Assembly (NCBI GenBank): GCA_002412625.1
Contig: DHVK01000022.1
Location: 5,478 to 69,477, forward strand
Reading direction: 5' to 3'
From: Cloacimonetes bacterium UBA5210
GTDB lineage: Bacteria; Cloacimonadota; Cloacimonadia; Cloacimonadales; Cloacimonadaceae
Length of the DNA: 64,000 nt
This document shows, in pieces, positions 7,719 through 16,524 of this stretch (positions are counted from its first letter, which is position 1; each line of letters begins with the position of its first letter). Under the pieces are notes generated by a model that worked only from the letters and a program-made list of their open reading frames with translations, ran no database searches and was not told the DNA's origin. A program made the position numbers and the translations under genes.

Positions 7719-9473
7719 ATGACCAAAGGTATAGTGAAAGCGATTATCGAAAACCTCGTGCAGGTGCGAGTATCAGGTCCCGTCTCTCAAAACGAGATCT
7801 GCTACATCGATCTGGATGGAGTCAAGCTGATGGCAGAAGTTATCAAAGTACTGGGCGACACCGCTTACACTCAGGTTTTTGAGAGCACGCGCGGACTGAA
7901 ACCAGGCTCTGAAGTAGAATTCACCGAGCATATGCTGGAAGTGAAACTGGGCCCGGGAATGCTCTCCAAAAACTACGACGGCTTGCAAAACGACCTCAAC
8001 AATATGCAGGGCGTGTTCCTGACCCGCGGTGAATATACTGACCCGCTTGATGAGGACAGCAGCTGGGAATTTACTCCCCTGGCCAAAACCGGCGACCTCG
8101 TCTCCGGTGGAGACTGGCTGGGCAGCGTGCCTGAGACCTGGATCTCGCACAAAATCATGGTACCCTTCGGCCTTTCCGGAGAGTACAAACTGAAACAGAT
8201 CGCCCCAAAAGGGACTTACAAGATCACGGATACCATCGCCACCATCACCGATGAAGATGGCAATGATATCGATCTCAACATGATCCAGCGCTGGCCGGTG
8301 AAGGTCCCGATCAAATGCTATGCCGAAAAGCCGAGACCATTCAAGCTGATGGAAACCGGAGTGCGCACCCTGGATACCCTGAACCCCATGGTTGAGGGCG
8401 GCACAGGCTTCATCCCCGGTCCCTTCGGCGCCGGTAAAACCGTGTTGCAACACTCCATCTCCAAAAACGCCGACGCGGATATGATCATCTTTGCCGCTTG
8501 CGGAGAGCGCGCCAACGAAGTGGTGGAAATGTTTGTGGAATTTCCCGAACTGGACGACCCCCGCACCGGGCGCAAACTGATGGAGCGCACCATCATCATC
8601 TGTAACACCTCGAATATGCCGGTAGCGGCTCGTGAAGCTTCTGTATATACCGCCATGACCATCGGGGAGTATTATCGCAATATGGGCTTGAAAGTCTTGC
8701 TGCTGGCAGACTCCACTTCACGCTGGGCCCAGGCTCTGCGTGAAATGAGCAACCGCATGGAAGAACTGCCCGGTCCGGATGCTTTTCCGATGGACCTTCC
8801 CGCCATTGTTTCCAGCTTTTACTCACGAGCCGGATTTGTTTATTTAAGAAACGGTGAAACCGGCTCCATCACCTTCATCGGAACCGTTTCCCCCGCCGGC
8901 GGTAACCTGAAAGAACCGGTCACGGAATCTACAAAAAAAGCCGCACGCTGTTTCTACGCTTTGTCTCAGGCACGCGCGGACAGTAAACGTTACCCGGCTG
9001 TGGATCCGATCGATTCCTACAGCAAATATCTGGGATACCCGGAAGTCATTGAGTATTTGAATAATAATGTAAATCCCACCTGGGTGAAAGACGTTTTGCA
9101 CACCAAAGACATGCTGCTGCGCGGTCGGGAAGCTCAGGAACAGATAAACATTCTGGGAGACGACGGAGTACCGCTCTCTTACCACGATAAATATTGGAAG
9201 AGCGAGCTGCTGGACCGTGTAATCCTGCAACAGGACGGTTTTGATGCCATCGATTCTTCCACTCCGATGAAGCGTCAGGAATACATGCTGGAACTCGTTC
9301 TGGAACTATGCGCCAAGGATTTTGTGTTCGAAACCTTCGAAGAAGTGATGCCCTTTTACATCAAACTGATCAATATCTGCAAACAGATGAACTACGTGGA
9401 GTTCGAATCAGATGGATTCAAGAACTATGAGGCAGAGCTGCACAAAGAAGCAGATACAAGGAGTGCTAAATAA
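7719..9473 (+). CDS. atpA: V-type ATPase catalytic subunit A
   Basis: 584 residues, the usual family length. The P-loop GPFGAGKTV lies near residue 234. The non-homologous insert characteristic of A subunits precedes it (about 110-200), and the DSTSRWAQALRE segment follows. This subunit hydrolyses or makes ATP in the A3B3 head. It is preceded by GAAGG and ends overlapping the atpB start by one base (TAATG). No unusual residues were noticed. Confidence 0.97.
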   Translation: MTKGIVKAIIENLVQVRVSGPVSQNEICYIDLDGVKLMAEVIKVLGDTAYTQVFESTRGLKPGSEVEFTEHMLEVKLGPGMLSKNYDGLQNDLNNMQGVFLTRGEYTDPLDEDSSWEFTPLAKTGDLVSGGDWLGSVPETWISHKIMVPFGLSGEYKLKQIAPKGTYKITDTIATITDEDGNDIDLNMIQRWPVKVPIKCYAEKPRPFKLMETGVRTLDTLNPMVEGGTGFIPGPFGAGKTVLQHSISKNADADMIIFAACGERANEVVEMFVEFPELDDPRTGRKLMERTIIICNTSNMPVAAREASVYTAMTIGEYYRNMGLKVLLLADSTSRWAQALREMSNRMEELPGPDAFPMDLPAIVSSFYSRAGFVYLRNGETGSITFIGTVSPAGGNLKEPVTESTKKAARCFYALSQARADSKRYPAVDPIDSYSKYLGYPEVIEYLNNNVNPTWVKDVLHTKDMLLRGREAQEQINILGDDGVPLSYHDKYWKSELLDRVILQQDGFDAIDSSTPMKRQEYMLELVLELCAKDFVFETFEEVMPFYIKLINICKQMNYVEFESDGFKNYEAELHKEADTRSAK

Positions 9474-10795
9474 TGGCTACGCAAGCATTTCAAAAGATAT
9501 ATACCAAGCTGAATCAGATCACCAAAGCCACCTGCTCCGTGCGGGCAACCGGCATTGGCAATGAAGAACTGGCAACCGTGGGCGGCAGACTGGCGCAGGT
9601 TGTGAAGATCGTGGAAGACAACATCACCCTGCAGATCTATGCCGGTACCGAAGGCATCGGTACGGACGCGGAAGTGGTCTTCTTTGGCAAGGCTCCCTCG
9701 CTGAAAGTAGGACATGATCTGGCAGGAAGATTCTTCAACGCCTATGGCGAGCCCATTGATGGCGGTCCCGATGTGGAAGGCACCGAAGTGGAAATCGGGG
9801 GACCTTCTGTGAATCCGGTGCGCCGTAAACAGCCCTCGGAGCTGATTGCCACGGGTATCGCCGGCATCGACCTGAATAACACTCTGGTAACCGGGCAAAA
9901 GATCCCCTTCTTTGCGGATCCTGACCAGCCCTACAACGAAGTGATGGCAATGGTGGCACTGCGCGCGCAGAGTGATAAGATCATTTTGGGCGGCATGGGG
10001 CTCTCCAACGACGACTATCTCTTCTACAAAAACACCTTTGAAAACGCCGGAGTGATCGATCGCATCATCTCTTTTGTCAACACCACGGAAGACCCCACTG
10101 TGGAACGCCTCTTGGTGCCGAACATGGCGCTTACTTCCGCGGAGTACTTCGCCACCGAACACAACGAAAAGGTGCTGGTGCTGCTGACGGATATGACCCT
10201 GTATTGCGATGCCCTGGCCATCGTTTCGAACCGTATGGACCAGATCCCCTCCAAGGACTCCATGCCGGGCTCGCTCTACAGTGATCTGGCCAAGCTCTAT
10301 GAAAAAGCCGTGCAATTCCCCGGCGGCGGTTCGATCACGATCATCGCCGTAACCACGCTTTCCGGTGGCGACATCACTCACGCCATCCCGGATAACACCG
10401 GCTACATCACGGAAGGCCAGCTCTTCCTGAAGCGTGATACGGATATATCCAAGACCATCGTGGACCCCTTCCGCTCTCTCTCGCGTCTCAAACAGCTCGT
10501 TATCGGCAAGAAGACCCGTGCCGACCACCCGCAAGTGATGAACACTGCCGTGCGCCTATACTCCGACGCTGCCAACGCCAAGACCAAGCTGGAAAACGGT
10601 TTTGACCTTTCGGATTACGACGAGCGGGTACTGGAATTTGCCCGCGAATACTCCAACGACATTCTGGCCATAGACGTAAACATCGATACAGACGCCATGC
10701 TTGATACTGCCTGGAAGCTCTTCCAGAAGTACTTCAACAAGCAGGAGATAGGCATCAAAGACGAATTCATGAACATCCACTGGAAGAAGGCATGA
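9473..10795 (+). CDS. atpB: V-type ATPase subunit B
   Basis: 440 residues. This is the non-catalytic partner of A in the hexameric head; it lacks a classical P-loop, as expected. Family segments include GRFFNAYGEPIDGGP, NPVRRKQPSELIATGI and PGSLYSDLAKLYEKA. An AAGGAG Shine-Dalgarno lies in the end of atpA. The stop overlaps the atpD start by 4 bases. Confidence 0.97.
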   Translation: MATQAFQKIYTKLNQITKATCSVRATGIGNEELATVGGRLAQVVKIVEDNITLQIYAGTEGIGTDAEVVFFGKAPSLKVGHDLAGRFFNAYGEPIDGGPDVEGTEVEIGGPSVNPVRRKQPSELIATGIAGIDLNNTLVTGQKIPFFADPDQPYNEVMAMVALRAQSDKIILGGMGLSNDDYLFYKNTFENAGVIDRIISFVNTTEDPTVERLLVPNMALTSAEYFATEHNEKVLVLLTDMTLYCDALAIVSNRMDQIPSKDSMPGSLYSDLAKLYEKAVQFPGGGSITIIAVTTLSGGDITHAIPDNTGYITEGQLFLKRDTDISKTIVDPFRSLSRLKQLVIGKKTRADHPQVMNTAVRLYSDAANAKTKLENGFDLSDYDERVLEFAREYSNDILAIDVNIDTDAMLDTAWKLFQKYFNKQEIGIKDEFMNIHWKKA

Positions 10796-11385
10796 ATCTG
10801 AAGTTTCAATACAACAAAATCTCTCAGTTGCAGCTGATTAAGCAACTGGGAGTAAGGCAGAAAGCGCTGCCGACTCTGAAGAACAAGGAATCCGCCCTGC
10901 GCGTGGAAGTGAAGAAAGCGCGTGATATGGCTTCTGAACTGGATCTCAAGATCAGGGACCGCACAGACCAACTGGATGCCTTCATGAAGCTCTGGGGCGA
11001 GTTTGATCCCGATCTGATCTCCGTGAAAGATGTACAAATCAAGACCCGCAAGATCGCCGGAGTAAAGACCCCCGTCCTGGAGGATATCAGCTACGAAATC
11101 CGCGATTTCAATCTCTTCACTGCCCCCAGCTGGTATCTGGACGGCATCGGATTGGTGAAAGAGCTTTCCCGCCTCCAGATCGAACGGGAATTCTTCCTGC
11201 GCAAAATGCACATCCTGGAACACGTCCGCAAGAAAACCACACAGAAGGTGAATCTTTACGAAAAAGTGCAGATTCCCGCCTTCGAAGAGGCGATCGTGCG
11301 CATCAAACGCTTCCTGGAAGACGAAGAAAACCTGAGCAAAGCCGCCCAGAAAATCCTTAAGGACCGTCTGGAGGAACTCACATGA
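10792..11385 (+). CDS. atpD: V-type ATPase subunit D (central shaft)
   Basis: 197 residues, mostly two long antiparallel helices, at the N-terminus (about 1-70) and the C-terminus (about 120-195). This is the coiled coil that turns inside the A3B3 head. The order A-B-D fits the family. ATGA overlaps are present at both ends. A separate subunit F, which normally binds D, is not found in this operon. Confidence 0.9.
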   Translation: MNLKFQYNKISQLQLIKQLGVRQKALPTLKNKESALRVEVKKARDMASELDLKIRDRTDQLDAFMKLWGEFDPDLISVKDVQIKTRKIAGVKTPVLEDISYEIRDFNLFTAPSWYLDGIGLVKELSRLQIEREFFLRKMHILEHVRKKTTQKVNLYEKVQIPAFEEAIVRIKRFLEDEENLSKAAQKILKDRLEELT

Positions 11386-13169
11386 TTGAGAAAATGAAGA
11401 AATACACTTTCGTGCTCTATCATCTGGAGTATCCTGATTTCCTGACCAAACTGCAGGAACTCGGCATGGTTCATATCATCCGTTCAACTGACCTGAAAAC
11501 CGATACCTTGCTCCAGAACCAGGAACTGCTCAATGATTACAGCGAAGCGCTCAAGTTTCTTTCCAAGATCGAGCCTGCCGCGGAAAAGAGCACAACCAAC
11601 CTGCCCACGAAAGCCCTGCTGAACCAACTCAACAATGCCCGGGATGAAAAGGAAGCCTTGCTCCGCAAGCAGGAAACCCTGCGCAAACAGATTAGAGACC
11701 TGCAACCCTGGGGGCATTTTGAGTATGAGCTGGTAACTCGTCTACAGGAGAACGGAGTAGGCGTGCAATTCTACCATTGCCTGAAGAATCATTTCAAGCA
11801 AGAATGGGAAACAGAACACACTATCCGGGTAATTGCTGAAAGAAGCGGGATTATCTACTTTGTGCTGATGTATCAAGGTGAAGCCCCCGCACTGGAAGCG
11901 GACAGATTTTCGTTTCATAACAAAACCCTGCATCAGCTGGATGTCGAACTGGATGAGCACGAGAACCGGATCTCCGCTATTGATGAATACATCAGCGGAA
12001 TCGCACCTGTTGCCCAAGATATTTTCCAAAAAGAGATCCGGCGCATCACCGGTGAATATGCCTATGAGGACGCCAGCCTGCAAGGCACCAGCGAGGTGGA
12101 AGACCACCTGCGTGTGATCAGCGGCTGGATCCCGATCAGTAAAGAAGAAAACCTGAAACGCTTTGTAAAGGAGCAGCAACTGATTCACTTCAGTGAAGAA
12201 GGCCGGGTGGAGGATAATCCCCCCATCAGTCTGAAAAACAACTGGTTCAACCGTTTGTTTGAGCCCATCACCCGCATGTACATGCTGCCCAAATACAACG
12301 AGTTTGACCTTACCCCCTTCTTTGCGCCGTTCTTTATGCTCTTCTTCGGCTTCTGTAATGCCGATATCGCTTACGGCGTGATTATAGTGCTGCTCACCCT
12401 GATCCTCCGCGCGAAGATCAAAGACCCCACGACGAAAGGCTTTATGACCTTGGTGACTCTGTTTGGAGTTTCGTCGATCATCATGGGCTGGGTCATGGGC
12501 ACCATCTTGGGCTTCGATATGAAGGAGATCCCCGCCATCGGAGAGCGCATCATCATCCGCAATACAGACCAGATCTTCAATTTCGGTCTGCTTCTGGGTG
12601 TGATCCAAATTCTTTTTGGCATCATCATCTCTACCGTCAAGAAGATCAAACAAGCCGGTTTTATAAATGGCGTGAGCACGATCGGGACATTTCTGTTCAT
12701 CGCGACCCTGGCCATCCTGGGCGCTGCACAATTGGGCACAGACATCTCGGCTGTGGCACCATATCTGAAATATCCGATGTGGAGCGGATTGGCTTTGATT
12801 CTGCTCTTCAACAAGCCGGGAAAAAACCCGCTGATCAATATCGGTAGCGGATTGTGGTTACTCTACAACCTTGTTACCGGCTTCTTTGGTGATATCCTCA
12901 GCTATATTCGTCTCTTCGCATTGGGCGTATCCAGCGCGATTTTAGGCTTCGTGATCAACAGCATTGGCGCTCAGATTGCCGGCGCGCCGATAATCGGCCC
13001 CGTCCTGTTTGTGATTTTCATGATCCTGGGGCATACCCTGAATCTGGCGTTGGGCGGGCTTTCGGGCTTCGTGCATCCCTTGCGCCTCACTTTTGTGGAA
13101 TTCTTCAAAAACGCCGAGTTCGTTGGACCCGGCATGGAATATAAACCCTTTTCCAAATCTATAAGGTAA
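11382..13169 (+). CDS. atpI: V-type ATPase subunit I (membrane stator, a-subunit)
   Basis: 595 residues. The cytoplasmic N-terminal half (about 1-300) contains coiled-coil stretches (about 75-110). The C-terminal half has about seven or eight membrane helices. The segment GFFGDILSYIRLFALGVSSA includes the arginine essential for ion transfer against the rotor ring. The tail GGLSGFVHPLRLTFVEFF is strongly conserved in the family. It starts within the atpD stop and is followed 16 bases later by atpK. Confidence 0.93.
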   Translation: MIEKMKKYTFVLYHLEYPDFLTKLQELGMVHIIRSTDLKTDTLLQNQELLNDYSEALKFLSKIEPAAEKSTTNLPTKALLNQLNNARDEKEALLRKQETLRKQIRDLQPWGHFEYELVTRLQENGVGVQFYHCLKNHFKQEWETEHTIRVIAERSGIIYFVLMYQGEAPALEADRFSFHNKTLHQLDVELDEHENRISAIDEYISGIAPVAQDIFQKEIRRITGEYAYEDASLQGTSEVEDHLRVISGWIPISKEENLKRFVKEQQLIHFSEEGRVEDNPPISLKNNWFNRLFEPITRMYMLPKYNEFDLTPFFAPFFMLFFGFCNADIAYGVIIVLLTLILRAKIKDPTTKGFMTLVTLFGVSSIIMGWVMGTILGFDMKEIPAIGERIIIRNTDQIFNFGLLLGVIQILFGIIISTVKKIKQAGFINGVSTIGTFLFIATLAILGAAQLGTDISAVAPYLKYPMWSGLALILLFNKPGKNPLINIGSGLWLLYNLVTGFFGDILSYIRLFALGVSSAILGFVINSIGAQIAGAPIIGPVLFVIFMILGHTLNLALGGLSGFVHPLRLTFVEFFKNAEFVGPGMEYKPFSKSIR

Positions 13170-13185
13170 AATATTAGGAGGTTTA

Positions 13186-13704
13186 ATGAACCCGGATACC
13201 TTAAACACAGTAGCACAAACCACAGTCACTGCCATGGCGGGCGGAAATATGGCATATTTCCTGGCCTGGATCGGAATATTCCTGATGGTGGCTCTTGCCG
13301 GTATGGGAAGCGCCTGGGGAACAGTTATCGGTGGCAGCGCCAGCGTGGGAGCCATGAAAAAACGGGATGATATCTTCCCGAGTTGTATGATCCTTTCCGC
13401 ATTACCCAGTACTCAGGGTCTCTACGGATTTGGCGCATTCTTTATCCTGAATGGACACATCACCCCTCAAATCAACATGCTGCAAGCCAGCGCCATCTTT
13501 GGTGCCGGACTCATCATGGGCGGTGTGGGACTCATTTCCGCATATCAACAGTCCAGAATCGTTGCCAATGGCATCGAAAGCCTGGGTGCCGGAAATGATG
13601 TGTTCTCTCAAACCCTGATCCTCGGTGTGTTCCCGGAACTATACGCAATCGTGGCTTTCGCCACCTGCTTCCTGATCTCCGGAGCTATCCCCGGCTTGGC
13701 ATAA
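13186..13704 (+). CDS. atpK: V-type ATPase rotor subunit K, probable Na+-binding type
   Basis: 172 residues with four membrane helices, the duplicated double-hairpin form. The acidic ion-binding residue is present only in the second hairpin (E151, in FPELYAIV). Judged against Enterococcus hirae NtpK, the other sodium ligands are also present: L73, T76, Q77 and Y80 in helix 2, and Q122 in helix 3. A strong Shine-Dalgarno (AGGAGG) precedes it, fitting the need for many copies per ring. The gene is followed by an intrinsic terminator. Identity is firm; sodium specificity is inferred from residues. Confidence 0.93.
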   Translation: MNPDTLNTVAQTTVTAMAGGNMAYFLAWIGIFLMVALAGMGSAWGTVIGGSASVGAMKKRDDIFPSCMILSALPSTQGLYGFGAFFILNGHITPQINMLQASAIFGAGLIMGGVGLISAYQQSRIVANGIESLGAGNDVFSQTLILGVFPELYAIVAFATCFLISGAIPGLA

Positions 13705-13722
13705 GCTTAAAGAATTCTATTG

Positions 13723-13752
13723 AAGAAGCGCATCTTCGGATGCGCTTCTTTT
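13723..13752 (+). terminator. Rho-independent terminator after atpK
   Basis: A perfect 12-bp stem, AAGAAGCGCATC (13723-13734) with its complement (13739-13750), closes a TTCG tetraloop and ends in a T-run through 13752. It lies 19 bases after the atpK stop. Confidence 0.93.
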
Positions 13753-13870
13753 GTGCCTTCGCTTTTTTACTCACCATCAATTCTGCCTGCTGGGCAATAA
13801 TCAAGCCCTCCCCCCCCCTTCCTCACATGAGTTATATGGCTATTACTCGGCAGACCTAAAGGCGATATAC

Positions 13871-13917
13871 TGCTATCAGCATGGGACAATCAGGGCTTAA
13901 GAATAGCTGCATCCCGG
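13871..13917. repeat. Dispersed intergenic repeat, copy B (partial)
   Basis: The stretch AATCAGGGCTTAAGAATAG followed by CTGCATCCCGG matches the right half of copy A (56-84) closely; the left half is diverged. It lies in the gap between the V-ATPase operon and pgpH. A run of nine C residues lies upstream at 13810-13818. Confidence 0.4.
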
Positions 13918-13965
13918 ATGAAAACGCGCGGGAAGACACGGGGTTCTGATTTCAGGGAGACACAG

Positions 13966-14010
13966 ATGGTTCTTGACAATATTGGCACAACTGTTAAATG
14001 GGAAAAATGA
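13966..14010 (+). other. Possible 14-codon leader reading frame coupled to pgpH
   Basis: ATG at 13966 has a well-spaced AGGGAG (about 13954-13959). The frame encodes MVLDNIGTTVKWEK and stops at TGA 14008-14010, overlapping the ATG at 14007, which is the fourth codon of the longest pgpH frame. This is the same ATGA coupling used throughout the window. However, the frame contains TTGACA (13973-13978) with TTAAAT 15 bases on, so it may instead be a promoter giving a leaderless mRNA. The two readings conflict. Confidence 0.35.
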
Positions 14011-16100
14011 ATTCTAAATATCTACTGATAATTATCTTAACAGCATTTGTGATTGTTGGGTTGTACCACATCTTTGCGGTGGGACGCTTCAATTACCCGG
14101 AGTTTCGGCTGAAAGAGGGGCAGGTAGCAGATACCGAAGTGATCGCCCCCTTCGATTTTCCTATCCTGAAATCTCCGGATCAATTGAGCACCGAGCAGGA
14201 GCAATCCGTCCGCACGCTGTCCACTCCATATCGCATCAGCGATGAGCCTCTGTTTGAGGCATTAAGCGCAATAGATGCTATTTGGGCAGTGTTTTATCGC
14301 TTTCCGGAGGAGCCTTCTGAAAAACATGTTCAGGAGCTTGGGAGAGCCGGATTCAACGTTACGGCGGAATCTATTGCCTTCGCCAAAAGCGCAAGTGCAA
14401 GAGACAGAATCTATGATTTTTTGCGGAAGGCAGTTACCGAAGCTCATGAAAAGGGGATTTATCAGGGGATCCAGGCAGATTCAATCAGTATCTGGACATT
14501 GGAAAACGAGGAACGTCAAGCCCTGAGCAGATTCCTCTCCATGGAGCAAGCTCAAAGCGGCCTGCGAGAATCCGTCCCAGAAGCCGAATTGTTCCTGACT
14601 GCGGTTGCTGAGCACATAATCAGGCCCAATATCTTGCCGGACACTGAGTTATTGGCAGAATTGAGTCAACGCAGGCTGAGCCAGATACCCGAAACGGAAG
14701 GCATCGTCCTGCAAAATGAGATAATCATCCGCAAGAACGCCCGGGTCTCCGGAAACGATATCGACAAACTGGAATCCCTGCAAGCGGCATATCGCAGCCG
14801 TAATGTTCAGAAATCCGCGATTCAGCAGATGCTCCTGGCTTTGGGTATGCTGATCTATATCTTTGTGATCTTGCTGCTTACGAATCACTATTTTGGGATG
14901 TATAACACGGATCCGCACGAGGATTTTGCCGACTTTTTGCCCCTCAATCTTGGGTTTGTGGTATTGGTCATCGTTGCTGTGATCAGTAATCATGTGTTTG
15001 GCTTGAATACGCTCTTGATTCCCTTTGCCTTCACCGTAGTTTGTGCCGCGATCCTGATGGGAGCTGAGTTTGGCATTCTCTATGGACTGTCCTCTATGCT
15101 GATAATCAGTCCCTTCATCAATTGGGAAACCTATACCCCGGTAATATTTATCCTTAGCACGATCATCACCATTATCCTGATCAAGCGACAAAAGGCACAG
15201 CATGAGTATCTCTCGATCTGGTTTTATCTGCTGGTAAGCGGCACGGTGGTGAATCTGGCAATATCCATATACAAGAGTGATCCCATCAATGTCGTGTTCC
15301 GCAATATCGGTTATGGAGTGGTCTCCAGTGCCCTCAGTATCATGGGCATCATCATGATAGTGCCTTACTACGAGAAAAAATGGAACCGGGCAACCAAACA
15401 GACACTGTTGGAACTATTGGATTTTAACCATCCTCTGCTCAAGAAATTAGCCACCTCTGCAGTAGGAACCTATCATCACAGTTTGATCGTGGGAAACTTG
15501 GCCGAAAGGGCAGCGGAAGCAATCGGCGCAAACCCGCTTCTGGCAAGAGTTGGCAGCTATTATCACGATATCGGGAAGATCATCAATACCGAGATCTTTA
15601 CGGAGAACAATGCTGATTCTTCCGAGATTCATGACGAATTGGTGCCGGAAAAGAGTGCCGCTTTGATCAAAAACCACGTATTGGAAGGGATAACTCTGGC
15701 CAAGAAATACAAGATTCCGCAACCCGTGATCGATGTGATCATGCAGCACCACGGAGATAGCATTATCCGCTACTTCTTTGACAGAGCGGAGAAACTGAAT
15801 CTACCCGCGGAATCTGCGGACTATCAATATCCCGGACCCCGTCCCCAGAGTAAAGAAGCTGTGCTGGTGATGATCGCTGACGTCGTGGAAAGCACAACCA
15901 AGGCAAAGACGATCACAAACGAGAAAGATATTGAGAAGATCATCGACGATACAATCTCCCGGCTGATTCGTGAGGGGCAATTCAATGAAGCACCGATCAC
16001 GATGAAGGATCTATCTACCATCAAACAATCCATGTTGCCGGTTTTGGGCAGCATCTATCGCAAGCGTCTGGATTATCCCGAAGCAAATGACAAACGTTGA
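13998..16100 (+). CDS. pgpH: 7TM-HD family c-di-AMP phosphodiesterase (PgpH/YqfF-like)
   Basis: 700 residues. An N-terminal membrane helix (about 7-26) is followed by an extracytoplasmic domain (about 30-270), about seven helices (about 275-465) and a cytoplasmic HD domain (about 485-640). Metal-binding segments are YHHSLIVGNLAE and SYYHDIGKI, with a later MQHHGDSI. This order is that of PgpH, which hydrolyses c-di-AMP to pApA. The start could be ATG 13998 or ATG 14007. Placing it before ybeY matches the common yqfF-ybeY gene order. No c-di-AMP cyclase is in the window. Confidence 0.9.
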   Translation: MGKMNSKYLLIIILTAFVIVGLYHIFAVGRFNYPEFRLKEGQVADTEVIAPFDFPILKSPDQLSTEQEQSVRTLSTPYRISDEPLFEALSAIDAIWAVFYRFPEEPSEKHVQELGRAGFNVTAESIAFAKSASARDRIYDFLRKAVTEAHEKGIYQGIQADSISIWTLENEERQALSRFLSMEQAQSGLRESVPEAELFLTAVAEHIIRPNILPDTELLAELSQRRLSQIPETEGIVLQNEIIIRKNARVSGNDIDKLESLQAAYRSRNVQKSAIQQMLLALGMLIYIFVILLLTNHYFGMYNTDPHEDFADFLPLNLGFVVLVIVAVISNHVFGLNTLLIPFAFTVVCAAILMGAEFGILYGLSSMLIISPFINWETYTPVIFILSTIITIILIKRQKAQHEYLSIWFYLLVSGTVVNLAISIYKSDPINVVFRNIGYGVVSSALSIMGIIMIVPYYEKKWNRATKQTLLELLDFNHPLLKKLATSAVGTYHHSLIVGNLAERAAEAIGANPLLARVGSYYHDIGKIINTEIFTENNADSSEIHDELVPEKSAALIKNHVLEGITLAKKYKIPQPVIDVIMQHHGDSIIRYFFDRAEKLNLPAESADYQYPGPRPQSKEAVLVMIADVVESTTKAKTITNEKDIEKIIDDTISRLIREGQFNEAPITMKDLSTIKQSMLPVLGSIYRKRLDYPEANDKR

Positions 16101-16524
16101 AATCCAGGGGGACTTGCCTCCCGGAATTAGCTGCAACCAGCTGAAGATCATGGCAGAGTTGATCATGGTCTCAGAAGCTCCCGGCCTGAACTTTGAGCTA
16201 GGGCTTCTCTGCACGGACAGCAAGGAAATGCGCAGGTTGAATCGGCTGTATCGGGGAGTGGACTCCAATACTGACGTCTTGAGCTTCGAAGGCGAAAGAC
16301 TGTCTCTGGAAGGCAGCGAAACCAGGTTTTGTGATATTATCATTGACACAAATCAGGTATTTGCACAAAAGGGAAAAAATACATACAGAGAGGAATTTTG
16401 GCAGGTTCTGATTCATGCATTGTTGCATTTGGTCGGTTACGATCACATCCGGACCTCAGACAAGATGAAAATGGAAGACGCAGAAGATAATTACCGAAAG
16501 CAAATTCCGGAAGGGCTCGATTGA
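16087..16524 (+). CDS. ybeY: Endoribonuclease YbeY (rRNA maturation factor)
   Basis: 145 residues. The zinc motif H-x3-H-x5-H is complete (H110, H114, H120, in HALLHLVGYDH), and the upstream segment NTDVLSFEG is typical. The enzyme processes the 3' end of 16S rRNA and takes part in ribosome quality control. The start overlaps the end of pgpH by 14 bases, and its stop overlaps the next gene by one base. Confidence 0.93.
   Translation: MTNVEIQGDLPPGISCNQLKIMAELIMVSEAPGLNFELGLLCTDSKEMRRLNRLYRGVDSNTDVLSFEGERLSLEGSETRFCDIIIDTNQVFAQKGKNTYREEFWQVLIHALLHLVGYDHIRTSDKMKMEDAEDNYRKQIPEGLD

Noticed and set aside
9425..10534. 369-codon open frame on the - strand
   Set aside because: It is antisense to the strongly conserved V-ATPase subunit B gene; its composition is that of a shadow.
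13810..13818. Run of nine C as a phase-variable tract
   Set aside because: It lies in a gap far from any promoter element or start codon, so slippage would have no obvious effect.
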